A DNA stretch of 64,000 nucleotides from Syngnathus acus. Lineage: Eukaryota > Chordata > Actinopteri > Syngnathiformes > Syngnathidae. Shown here in pieces: positions 1 through 11,554 of the stretch. The notes beneath the pieces were generated by a model that saw nothing but the letters and a program-made list of their open reading frames with translations, searched no databases and had not been told where the DNA came from. Each line of letters starts with the position of its first letter. Within the stretch, counting starts at the first letter, position 1. The position numbers and the translations under genes were made by a program. The stretch covers positions 4,900,001 through 4,964,000 of the forward strand of contig NC_051107.1 of assembly GCF_901709675.1 (NCBI RefSeq), given 5' to 3'.

Positions 1-2640
1 TGTATTCTGTATCTTGGTGTAAATGTGGCATGAAAACGGATCCCGCTTGTGTGCCTCGGGTGTGGTGTGCTTACTTGTGAGAAGTGCCATGCATCTCATG
101 TGCTCCTGTAATTTCCCCACTATTGTTCTGTTTTTTTTTTTTTCCGTCCCGGCAATTCAGACTTGTGTTATTAAAAGTGAGAACTTTTACAACACCTGGC
201 TACGGGTTGCACTTTTCCCACATCATCCGCAGAACTTCACAAGTTTTCTCCATTTACGGTCATTTCGAAAAACACTTTGAGCTCGGATTTTTTTTTCTTG
301 ATCTGCTTGGTGAAGAAGTGCCTGATAAGAGTCAATGACAACTTTTTTTTCTCCAGCGCCGCTCTTCTATCTCTTCATCCGGCGTCCCGCCGTTCACACT
401 TGCTTCCTTACATACCAGACGATGGTAATCTGCCGTTGCTGCTGTGATTTCTTTTTTTTCTTTTTTTTTTCTGACAGTGTCAAGGTTGGAATGTCCAATT
501 GTGCCGCAGGTTCTTGCTTGCCCGTAGGCGCCACTCTTGTAAACATGGACAACCTGCAGGCTCTTCTGTCTGTGTTGATGCTTTCCCACGCAAGCCTCAC
601 AATTTTTTTTAATGTTGAAATTTTTTTATATAGATATACAAGGACGCCACCCGGGCTGATCCAGTAGGCGAGTATTCAAGGTGCACATCCTCATTTGGAT
701 TGTTTGGCCTTGTGGAGGCTTGCGCGCTCCCGATTGTCCTTCAAGTTTTCTTTAGCACTGTGACTCAATACTTCCGCAGTCTTTTTTTTCTTCGACGTTA
801 AGTTTGTCATCGGCGCTTGGTGCGTTGAATGTGACGCACATCTTTTCACGCTGCCCAAACAATTCTCGACACGGACGAACGGGTCAATGTTTTCTCGTTT
901 CCTAGCAACAGACAAATGAGTTGCTGAGGTCAAATGAATTTCTTTGAATAGGTTCGTCGGAACTGAAAATGATATTGAGTTCGTGGTGCTAGTTCAAAAA
1001 CTATGTGCGGGTTTATCTCCGGCATGGAGCTCTCGTCACCTCAGGCCTGCCTCTTGTATACCTTTCCACCACTGGAATAGCTTGGTTGCCATGGAAACTA
1101 TCATGCTTCTTTGCACACCCCAAAAACATATTTACAGAGTAAAAACCTGTCTAGGCTGTACCAGCTTGAGATACGAGGTTTATTCTTTAAATGGATAGAA
1201 GAATTTTACAAAGTAAAATTTGGTATTGCATTAAAAAAAAGATACATAGTTAAATAGAACGCAAAGAATTTAACCATTTTTGTCATATTTAGTGCGTTAA
1301 TTCAGCTCACATTGTACGATTCGTGATATGCCACCAGGGGGCAGTATAATCCAAATATAGTGATAATCATGAAGAAGAGTTTCTCAATTGACTCACTCAG
1401 CTACAGTACCGCCCCAAAAAGAAGTTAAAAATGATATGCCTGTTTGTGTTGCTATATTTGTCTACATGGGTTGCTCCACCGTTTGTGTTCAAGTCTAGCA
1501 AATCATTTGACCTGAAAAAGACCCTTTCTTTCTACTCTCATGATGCAATCTCAAGTACTTGGACACAAAAACATCTTCACGACGGTGACCTTGAAGTCAA
1601 ACAGGTCATGTTTTCCTCCTAGCGTGCTACAACTCAACTTAAACATGTTGTCAGCCACTTAAAGAAGAACGACGGAGCTGAAAAAAAAGCAGAGCGAGAC
1701 GACTTTGGGCGACCGTGAATGTTTATGAGGGGAACATTACTCCTCTCTGCAGGGCTTTTAGTTCCATTTCACTAGGAAACTCAAATTCCATCCTTTCTGT
1801 CTCACAATGGAAAAATGTCATCAAGAGGGAAACATAAAAAAAAAAAAAAAAGAAACGCCACAGGAAAGCACTTTTATCATCTTTCTGGGATTACTTTGTC
1901 CACGCCGTAAAATAGTTTTCCCAATTGCCCACCGCCTGTCCATCATGTTTATCAACGTGGGCCCAAATCCACAGTGAGCTAAATTTACCCTGAGACAAAC
2001 AGGAAGTACGTCCAAATTAATCGTTGGCAAGTACACAGGAGAATTATTTGCACTCCAGAGAGCATTTCTTTCTCCCCGGGAGACGTTAATGAGATCAGCA
2101 GAGTGATGGTCATGTCCAGCAAATAGACACATCCCACACCAAATCAGTCGTTTTTTAAGCCACGGCCGCATTCATGGCGCTCTCAATAAGTGATGTAGTC
2201 AACGTCATCAATCTACTTCACGCCACAGGACTTTAAAAAAGCCGGAATGTTTTTTTTTTTGTAGTGAGGCTTTGGTTGTCATGGTAACGCTACAATGAGG
2301 AGCGCAGGGGAAAAATAAACGTCATTCAAATTGCCGAAAGAGAGGACAGCAAACACCCGCGTGACGTCGGCCGAGACCGCCGTGCCAAGCTAACACAAGA
2401 CGAGGTCCAAAATGTGACGCCGATGACAACTTTTATCGCGGGTTTTTTTTTTTACTCATTCACCACTCAGTCATTGATGATTTGTCTCTGCGCTTTTGAC
2501 CATCTGCCTTATCTTGTGTTGCTAATTAGCTATCGGTGTTAAATGTGAAGTAGGGAGGGGAGGGGGGGGGAGTGCCGGTATGTAAATGTTTTTTCTCAAT
2601 TCCGCCATGAGCCTCAAGTGACCTTCCAAACGGCATGCAG
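1..2640. other. Intergenic DNA, no gene recognised
   Basis: Only short chance reading frames, many T/A homopolymer runs and a CTCF-like motif near 1331 are visible. No stretch resembles a known protein once splice signals are considered. The far left end may belong to a neighbouring gene's intron, but nothing shows this. Confidence 0.5.
1331..1344 (+). promoter_or_regulatory. CTCF-like motif
   Basis: CCACCAGGGGGCAG matches the core of the vertebrate CTCF recognition motif. Near-identical sites occur at 10993 and 45788. Motif match only; occupancy is not known. Confidence 0.4.
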
Positions 2641-2902
2641 TGCATCTCGTTTTTTTAATCGTCACACATTATTAAGACATGTCACACACACACACAGATT
2701 TGTTGAGAATATGATCTAGCTGCAGTCAGAAACGGGATAGCATAGCAAGTCCTACACAGTTGATGATTATTGGACATGACCAAAGGCGAGATATATTGCA
2801 CGTTTGGCTGAGAAACGAGTACCTAGTGCAGTCCCATCGAGTCCATTTGGGAAACAATCAACAGTGAACATTAACTGTACATTTTTTTTCTCCGTCTCCC
2901 CC

Positions 2903-5900
2903 CTAGCTGCTGATCTTGGTCAGCATCTTGTTGATGGCCTGCTTGACGTGCGTGGTGGAGCTGCGGCGTCTGGCCTTGCCCTGCACGGCCTTGCGCCGCC
3001 GCACCTCGCGGCACACCTCGTGGAAGGCCTCGGCCACGGCGGCGCCCTGATCGGCGCACGCCGAGCACTCGTAAAAGGCGCAGGCCATTTCGGCGGCCAG
3101 CCGCTCGCCTTCCTCGGTGGTCACCTGCCGAGCGTGGTCCAGGTCGCGCTTGTTACCGACCAGGACCAAGGGCACATTCTTGGGCTTCTTGACTTCTTCC
3201 AGAAGACTCCGGAGCGGCGCCACGTCCTCGAAGCTTCCTCGGTCGGTGATGTCGTACACCACGATGAAGCCGTCGCCCCAGCGCATGTGACCTTCCCTCT
3301 GCTGGTTGTCCTCCTGAGGACGAGACACGAGGAACCGAGGTCACGTACTGTTTTATGTACAAGTGACAAACATCATCGTTTTTTTCCATCACATTCGACC
3401 AGCACGGAGAGCGGACGAGAACCTCACCTGCCCCGCTGTGTCCAGTATCTCCATGGTGACAACCTCATCATCAATATTGGCTTGATGGCGATAGGTGGAT
3501 TCTGTATGGCACAAAACGGTGCAGGTCAGGCTATCTGCTCCAATTGTAAAGCCACATCTGTATAAACAGAATCCCCCGATGTTCCGAGATTTGCCGTTAA
3601 ATAATCTCAGCTGGGGGGAATTTGGACAGTGTTTTTCTTTTTTGTGATTCTACTCTCACTTTTGTTGTCTTTAGCGGCTGTAGTGCGTCACGCAATCGGT
3701 ATTGGTACAAAGACAATCATTTCCGTCTAATCCTTTATTTTTTTTTATTTTAAGGTTCAGACAGAGAATAGCAAGTTCGCTCGCTTGTTTTCGGGTTTGG
3801 CCGTACGATGGGAAGTTGAGTGAGTTCAGCGGAAAGTTTCATTAGCAGTTAACACGGCAACATTATTTCGGAGTACTGGCAGCGAAGGCACTTAAATAAA
3901 ATGCTATAATCGTCCAGGCCGCGCGTTTAACGATGATGATGTTACTTGCTTTGCGTGCGCTCGTGGCACTCAACATGCGGCCATTTACTGACAGGCATGT
4001 TTGGACAACCTCCAAAGTGCTCTTATTGCCATTACGCTCCTCAACCTTGTCTTGTGGTAACCAAGGAAGCACTTAAAGTCTACACTGGAGCTCCTTTTGG
4101 TGACTTGAGTAGAAGACTGGAAAATTCCAACAATTGATTGATAATTAAAGTTGATTTGATTTCCCTTCTCGTAGCCATCTCTTACCGAGGGTTGGGTCGT
4201 ACTCCCAGATGAAGCGTCGAGTCAAAAACCTCACCACCAACGCTGCAACAAAAACAACAGGTAGGACATTAGATATTGTTGACATACTATGTGCTCTCTA
4301 ATAATACCAATTGAAAATAAATTCCTTTTATGATATCCCTTGGTAGTCCTCGCACAACATTAGGCATGCACTCTCCACAGGAGCCATCATGTGCCTGAGT
4401 GACTTCTAAAGAACCCCGAGAGGTCCACTTGACTCCACGCATCCAGGTATGTTTGGCGAGGCGAAGGGGGGGTGAAAAAGGTCCATTAGGAGCCGGGCCT
4501 CTCTTTTCAACTAGCCAAAAAGGCTTTTTTTGTTGGCCAGAGTGCCTTTGCCACGTTTCATTACACTCGTATGGAGCTGCTCGAACTCTCAATTTGTCAT
4601 TTTTGCAGGGCAGGGAGGGGCTGAGCAAAGATGCGCCTCGAAAGGTTTCTCGAGGGTTCGACAATCCCTATTTTCACGTTCCGGTTCAAAACGACGCCGT
4701 CATTCCACGTGGGGTCTCATTAGCAGGTGTGCCTAATATTATGGCTGGCGCGCGTGTGTTCCACTGGCCTGGATTCCAGCGAGGCAGAACAAGCTTCGGC
4801 TCCTCATTAGACGTAACGTGAGCTCCCCCCCCCAAGGGAATAAATGTATAGGCGTGGAAAAGAGGAGCCTTTGTTAATATGAACGTGGTGGCCCAGATTC
4901 CCGAAAGGATCACGCCGGGGTAACAAGTGCACGCTATCGCTAGTCCGATCCCATCACAAGAAAGCACTTCAATGAACGCCGCCGCCAATCAACTAAACAT
5001 CCTTTCAATCCCTTTGTCATCCTTTTAATGCACATTTTCCACGGCGCGAAATTGCTCGGGCTCGCCGACGCAGGCGGACAAATCATCCACAAAAGCGACA
5101 AAAGCCGCTTTCTGAACAGGTCGCGCCCCTCGCTCGCTTTGCCAGAATACCTCAAATATAGAAAATTGTCGGAGTAAGATGGCCTCGCCGATCAGACAGT
5201 CCGACTCGTGTTTTTTTTTCTCCCTTCCAAACAAAAGAGTAAAAAAGTGACCCAAGACTACAGTAAACATGTCATCGCCGTCTGAACAAAATGTACTGCT
5301 CGTTTGAAGTCTGCTCTTGGGAGAACACGCTGGCCCGTGTTTAATTTTTAAGAAAAGGACAAATAGCCATGACAAATGTTGAGAGACAATGTATTTGTGT
5401 TTTTTTTTAGTCCTAAACCTCTGGGGGGTGGCGGGTGGGGAATATTTTTTTTGGGTTTGTTTTGTGGACCCCCCCCTGTGATACCCCCCCTCAAGAAAAG
5501 TGTCAGTGTCATCAAGTGAGAAAGTACTCACGACACCCTGCAAAGAGCTTACGGGAAAGGTCTGGCTAAAAGGTTGACGAGCCAATTAGCTGTGTCAGCC
5601 ATTTGACTATTAGCGCTTTGGCACTTTGGCTTTTTCCAACCAATATGAGACCACAAAGCCAGCGCCGCAGAGCGCAGCCGCTAATTGATTCCGTCATGTC
5701 AAACCCGGCATGGAATTTCACTGCACGCAGCCTTGAAAGCCTTGCACGGTTTACAAAACGTTCTTTCTTACTTTTTTCACATTTTTGTACTTTTGGTGAC
5801 CGGGATTTGACTTTCACAACTGGCTTTATATAATGCTTTTTTTTTTTTTTCTCCTCAGTACTTTATGGCAAATAGTAGAACGTAAAATCAGAGCAAGTCC

Positions 5901-8776
5901 CCTCCCGCGTGCTTTAGAGAAGCTTCGCCAGCGGTGCACAATAACCAAGGTCTCGGGAGGGCGCCGCAAAATGGGACACCGGAGTCCTTATTGATTGCAC
6001 ACAAAAAAAAGCAATAAACAGAGCTCACATTCCGGAGGGTTAGACCAAGGGAGGGCGTTTGGATTATGTGTCGCATTTTGTTTTGTTTGCTTCCAACAAT
6101 AGCACGGCAGCATCATTCAATATGAGTCAAGCGCCACACCTTAATGCCGGCGTCATCGTTCCACCGCCAGAGCACAATGTGCTCAGGTTGAGAACCGTCG
6201 GAGCTTTGTGCTAAAAATAATTCCGCTCCAAGCCCACCTACTGGTTGACATCGTCATTATATTGCATTGACGTGTGCGTGGAAAACAAGCTACCTGTAGG
6301 AGTCATTTTAGAAGGTTTTTATTTTAAAATAAAAAAAAAAGGTTTAGGTGTCTTTGAAGGCAAGCACATTGATAAGAATTTGAGAGTTACAACAGTTTGA
6401 GTGCTTTCACTACTGTGCGCAGATGTTAAATAATCCTTTGCTCCGACACAAAAGTTTCCATGGCAACCAATTGCAGGATTTGCCAGCTCTGTCAAATTAT
6501 CTCCAGAGACGAGTCCTCTTTCCTACAAGTGTGATGACTGGCCATTTTTTTTTTTTTTCACAGCAGGGTGAAAACGACCGCAAATGTTTTTGTCTTTTCC
6601 CCCCTCTCACTTTGTCTTCACGAAGGTCTTACGCAAGCCGTCGCGTTGACTTCGCATGCAAGGCGGCAGACTCTGAAAGCCACTCGGGATTGTTTCCAAA
6701 TTTCTTATCTGGGAAAGTAAAACCGCCGCGATGGCTTGATAAGACTGCCGGAGGAATGTTATTATGAAGGCAAAAAGAACGCGCAGATGCTGCGACCGGC
6801 CGGGACTGTCCTGGAGCTAATGGCCTCATGGCTGTGAAGATCCAATCAGTGAATTGATTACTGTGCCCCGATGTCATTTCCTGTAGCAGGAAGTTGATTG
6901 ATTGTGTTCCCTGACAGTAAATGAACATCCTCAAGATACCAGCAAGTCCCTGGCTAATAGGAAAGTAGTAATTCATGCCGAGGAATGTCAAAGCTATGTT
7001 TAGCCTGGGTCGTTAGGGAGAGTTGGCCCCAGTTATGAAAAATAGTTTGCCTTCTTGTTTTCACAATTTGCTTTTTTTATTGCCGATCTTGCATTTAAGT
7101 CAGCGTATTTTTTTTCGGAGCGGCGCTGTGAGATGAAAGGGAAGAAATAAAAAGTACGATTCAAACGTTTTGAACCACATCATGTTTGGATTAAAGCGCT
7201 TTCTTGTCTGTCCATCCAGATTTTCCTGGCGCTTTCGCACGACCCGCCTGCGTGCCCCCTTGATGACTTGCGGCGTTCACGTCGATCGCCCGATGGCGGC
7301 AAATTCGCCGAGCCGACCGACACAGGTTTGGCACTTTTGTTTTCGTTCTGCTGTCTGGCTTTCAGACAAGCGAGCAGGGAGGGGAGGGGCGAGGGAGCGT
7401 TACATGAGATGTTTCACAAGCCTGGTACACTCGCTCACGCTAGGAAACGTATTTCGTCAAAGTGCTTTTATTAAAACGCACACCTCCGTTTTGTTTTTAC
7501 AGCAGACGGAGATGACATCAGGTGAGGATATCTTATCCCGCTGTGACTTTATTGGTAATGCGATCGCTTTATATCGTACGTTATTAAGTCCGGACTGACG
7601 CAAATCAAAGCTGTGAGAAGAAAAAAGAAAAAAATCACAGATATTAAAAAAAAGTTTGATGACCCGCTGACCCAGTGCAAACAGACGCTCGGATTCCAAG
7701 GTAAACTCCGCTTTTGGTTTCATCGCCATCTCCAATAATCACAAATCAGACAAATGTTGGCGGCTTTGAAGAGGTTTTCCGTGAGACCGCCAAGATTCCT
7801 TCGCTCGGGTCGTAAACAATGAGCACCAACAAGACAGAACCTTTTATGCATGTTGGAATGGAAATCTGCCAGTCTACAGTCTTAATGTGGATGTTTGATT
7901 TTTTTATTTCGTGAACAATCAGCAAATCTGGCGTGACCTAGTTTGTTTACATTTCTCATGTCAATAGATATTGATTACGTAATTGGCGTTCTTGCCGCGT
8001 GGCAGCCCGAACACGAGCCACCACCAAAACACGTCTCTAGAAATGACATCGTGAATATTAAGACAAAGTGGAGCTGTGCCTGACTAAGCGGCTGCACATT
8101 TTCAGAGGAGCCACACTTGAGTTGACGCCGATTGGTGGCGGGTGTCTCCGCGGGGGTCCAAACATCACCGACTTGAAATTTGTTCTGCTAACATTTAAGA
8201 TTTGAGATCTATATTTATTTTTTTGGCATGTTTACAAGTAGCAGCGCTTCATTAGCATCTGTGGCTCGCCGCTAAAAGCTTGCTATATTTAGACGGGAGC
8301 CGCTCATTGTTGTCGCCATCAATGGGGGGGGGGGGCGGGGGGGCTACGTGGCGCTTCACACCTGACACCCGTCGACGCCATCCTTCTGCCATTTTGGGTA
8401 AAAAAGAGAGGGACGCGCACGATGACGCACGACGTCCGTGCAGAGAAAAGGGCTCTTGATGAGAGCGTCGATTTTCCGTTCGGATGAGGTTGGTGGATGC
8501 GCTGCTGCAAAGCAATCAATGGCTTCATTTGGATCGGATATGCCAAATGACGTTCCAACTGCGATTCTGCTAACGAACCCCGTCGGGATTTTTACGTTGC
8601 CATGAATCATGTTGACAGAAAACATTCGTTAAACATGTAAATAGTGTGTGCCCTTGAAAGTGAGCCAAACCAGTAGGGGGCAGCATTTACACAATTGTAG
8701 TCACAGGGAGCCTACCTGACTTGCCCACCCCTGCTCGGCCTAAGACGGCGAGTTTCACCTCCGGACTTTTAGCCAT
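2903..8776 (-). CDS. rerg: RERG, Ras-like estrogen-regulated growth inhibitor (small GTPase)
   Basis: Four coding exons on the minus strand: 8776-8716, 4242-4186, 3501-3428 and 3313-2903. All splice sites are GT-AG and the phases join to a 200-residue protein; the mammalian protein has 199. Visible motifs: P-loop GRAGVGKS (13-20), DTAGQE (60-65, with the catalytic Gln), NKRD (118-121) and ECSA (146-149). The C-terminus [15 protein letters not shown] is the RERG signature and carries no CAAX box, so the protein is expected to be cytosolic and unprenylated. RERG is a GTP-binding growth inhibitor of the Ras superfamily. The 4.5 kb first coding intron holds nothing else I recognise. Start chosen: the ATG giving [11 protein letters not shown], as in the family. 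RASL12 and RERGL fit less well because of the C-terminus. A possible ATTAAA polyadenylation signal lies at 2654-2659 (minus strand). Confidence 0.95.
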
Positions 8777-10613
8777 GACGTGGAGCTCGGCGAGCCAATC
8801 AGCAAGCTCTCAAGTCAGCCGGCCATCTCCTGCTCCATTTGGGAGAAAACGCCGTCTGCGGGCAAAGAGCAATTCCATCATGTCACCACGTGTTTCAATA
8901 TAGAAAAGAAAAATGAGAAGAGAATCCTTATTGGAAGCTGTAAAAATAGTCTCGGTGCCCGAGAGGTGTTGTTGAACTTCTCACTGGCTGCCGTTGGGGA
9001 AGGGCAAACCTCCAAGGGACACACACTCAGGGGAGCTTCTGTAATCATTTCCTTATTATGCTGGCACACACATGCCCATACATGGCGGCCGTGCGCTCCT
9101 CTTTGTGGGGGTCGAGCTGACATGCCTGAACTGTTAAAGATTGATTAGCATGATTATTAATCCCAGTGTGGGAGACAAACATGGAGCAGCCCCAACGTCC
9201 ACTTCTTGACTGCAAAGTGTGCCCTCGAGTGTGTGTCTGTGAATTGGAATGCAGTCATTCATGAAGTTATTAATTAAGTTCCCCACCGAAACAAATTGCC
9301 ATTCGTATAATCAGACCAGTAAGTGAACGCCTCGCCTGGCTGAGCCATTGATTTTTTTTTTCTTTTTTTTTCCTTCTTCTATCTTGCTCTGTCACGGTAT
9401 CACTGCAGTCCGAGAGCAGCTCCCACGCAGCGGCAAAGGGGAAACACCAGCGAGCGAGTCTCCCTGCCATTCCCGTCCGTCTTTTTTGCCATTTGCGTTG
9501 TTGATACAAGAGACGTTTGTGGAAACAATAGCCAAGATTGATAGCGCTTTAGCAAAATATTATTGTAGCTCGAGGAGTCAGCAAATGTTTCCAGAAGAAG
9601 TTGATTGAGAGGCCCCTTAAAGTGACAAACGGGCGTCCTCGCCACTTGTTTCCCGTTCTCAAACCGCGTTTGATTCACGGACGATGAGCACTCGGGTTCT
9701 GGGAAACAAATCGAGAGTCATTTCATTGCTATTGGTTGTTAAACTTTCAAATTGGTAATAATGAGGTTAGAGGTTACCAAACTATGGGGAGTCTTCAATT
9801 AGTGTGCCTCTTTGATCCACGGGTGGAGCTCCTCCTTTCTAAATTGTTCTGTCAAACTGAGTGTTCTTTTTTTTTTTCTTCTCCAGCCCGGGTGCCCGTT
9901 TGTCTTTTCGGTGCCCTGAGAAACGAGTCGGGGCGGTGCTGAGGTTGGAGGAGATTACAGAGTGCCGACTTCCAAACCATGGGAGGAGACCTGCTGCAGC
10001 GCATTGCTATAGAAAGACGGCCGACCGCAGGCCTGTCATCAAAATGCGCACGGACTTGTGTAGTGACGGCAAACGTGGACAACAGCGTGAAAAATTGAAA
10101 GCTGTCCACTGAAGCTGAAGTTTCACACGGGGCTATTCTTGAGTCCAGCTTGTTAACTTATCAAGCCTTCATTTCCTTCTCAAAATGACGCCGCCGGTGC
10201 AACAACATTGCTATCAAACGCCGAGCGAGGCCAGAGCGGATTTGGCAAGAGAGATGCGCAGGGTGACCCCGAAGTCCACCGGGAGGCGGAGCGTTACGTA
10301 ACAGCCGGGGGACGCTTGTGAATGCCAATTATGTCCCGTGACCCGAGAAGAAGCAGAAGTTCGAGCCGCGCATGTGTTCAAGATCAGCAATGAAAGCGAA
10401 TTGCTATTGTACCCACGCACGCTCCACTTGACACTTTTATAGTGAACTCGGAATTCCAACAATCCTTTAAAAGCGAAAAGGAATCCATATTTCTTCAATG
10501 CCGTGACTCCCAAGCAAGACAGATGAGAGCAGTTAGAGCCCGATGGAAAAGTGTCGCTAATTTTTTTCTTCTTCAACCCCCGATTGACATCAACGCCCAA
10601 GCGAAGGACTCAC

Positions 10614-10800
10614 CAATGACGGCTGCGGCCGGCGATGATTCCCGAGAGAGGAGGAAACAGGGCAGGAGATGAAGGGAATAAATCAAAGTATGCCTCCGGG
10701 TAGATGTGGACAGCCGGATGCGACGACTGGATGGATAGAAGGATGGATGCAAGGAAGGACGGAGGGAGGGAGGATGAACAGCAGCTCCCTCGCTGCTGTG
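10614..10800 (-). promoter_or_regulatory. rerg: Probable rerg 5' noncoding exon and promoter
   Basis: On the minus strand a TATATTA-type box (about 10829-10836) is followed about 30 bp downstream by a pyrimidine-rich leader. The leader ends in a strong donor, CATTG|GTGAGTCC, at 10614. This would splice into the exon carrying the rerg start codon near 8776. The acceptor before that ATG is not clear, so the join is inferred. The leader lies about 630 bp from the divergent plxnc1 start codon. Confidence 0.45.
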
Positions 10801-10992
10801 AATGAAGCTCAAGCGGGCGGCCGGCGGTAATATAAGACGCGGAGTTCCCAACAGTGACGATGAGCTCTGCGTGCCCCTGCAGTCACACCAAAACACTGCC
10901 GACAGCGACATCTAGTGGAAGCTGTCGACGACACAGGGGAAAACCCGCCTTAAAAGAAAAACAATGACATGTTGGTGTTGTGCTCTTCTTAA

Positions 10993-11008
10993 CCACAAGA
11001 GGGCAGCA
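10993..11008 (+). promoter_or_regulatory. CTCF-like motif between rerg and plxnc1
   Basis: CCACAAGAGGGCAGCA matches the CTCF core well and sits in the short head-to-head interval between the two genes, where an insulator would be plausible. Motif match only. Confidence 0.45.
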
Positions 11009-11392
11009 GTTTGCCCTTAATAAATATGTCGATTAGGCCCAAAATCGATACATGAAACATTAATGAGACATTTATTTAAAGTTACTGTTTAATTGATAAA
11101 TGAAAATTTTAATGAATTAATGGCACTTATTGAAATGTTTATTGTATTTATTTAAGGCATTAAAGTGTCCGCATTCAATATTCTATTTTGAATGCGCCGG
11201 TTGAATGTGGTGCATGCATTTCTTATCGGTGTCTGTCTGTTCTTTTCTAGGACAGTTTGGTGCCCTTGAAGATCAGCAACCGCGCCGGAAAGAGTAGATG
11301 TTTGACGCCCAGAATGCGTGCTCCCTCCCACTTGAGACACTTCTCCTCTGTGCGCTCTTGACGCAACACTCCAGAGCGACCGACTGAGAGCC

Positions 11393-11554
11393 ATGCGAGG
11401 CTTCCAGCTGACACCACAGCGAGAAGATGCTGCCGCTACAGCTTCTGTCCATCCCTCTCATTTGTCTTCTCTGGCCACAAGTTCAGTGCCTGGTGACAAC
11501 AAGTGGACACTTCACGGTGGACGGGGACATCCGCCACTTTGTCACCACACCTGA
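11393..11554 (+). other. Upstream reading frame overlapping the plxnc1 start
   Basis: An ATG in good context (GAGCCATGC) lies 34 bp before the plxnc1 start in another frame. It opens 53 codons that run past the main start codon. If it lies inside the mRNA leader it should reduce initiation at the plxnc1 ATG. The transcription start is not visible, so this is a possibility only. Confidence 0.3.

Noticed and set aside
2903-8776. Assignment as RASL12 or RERGL
   Set aside because: The C-terminal [15 protein letters not shown] and the full set of intact G-box residues are those of RERG.
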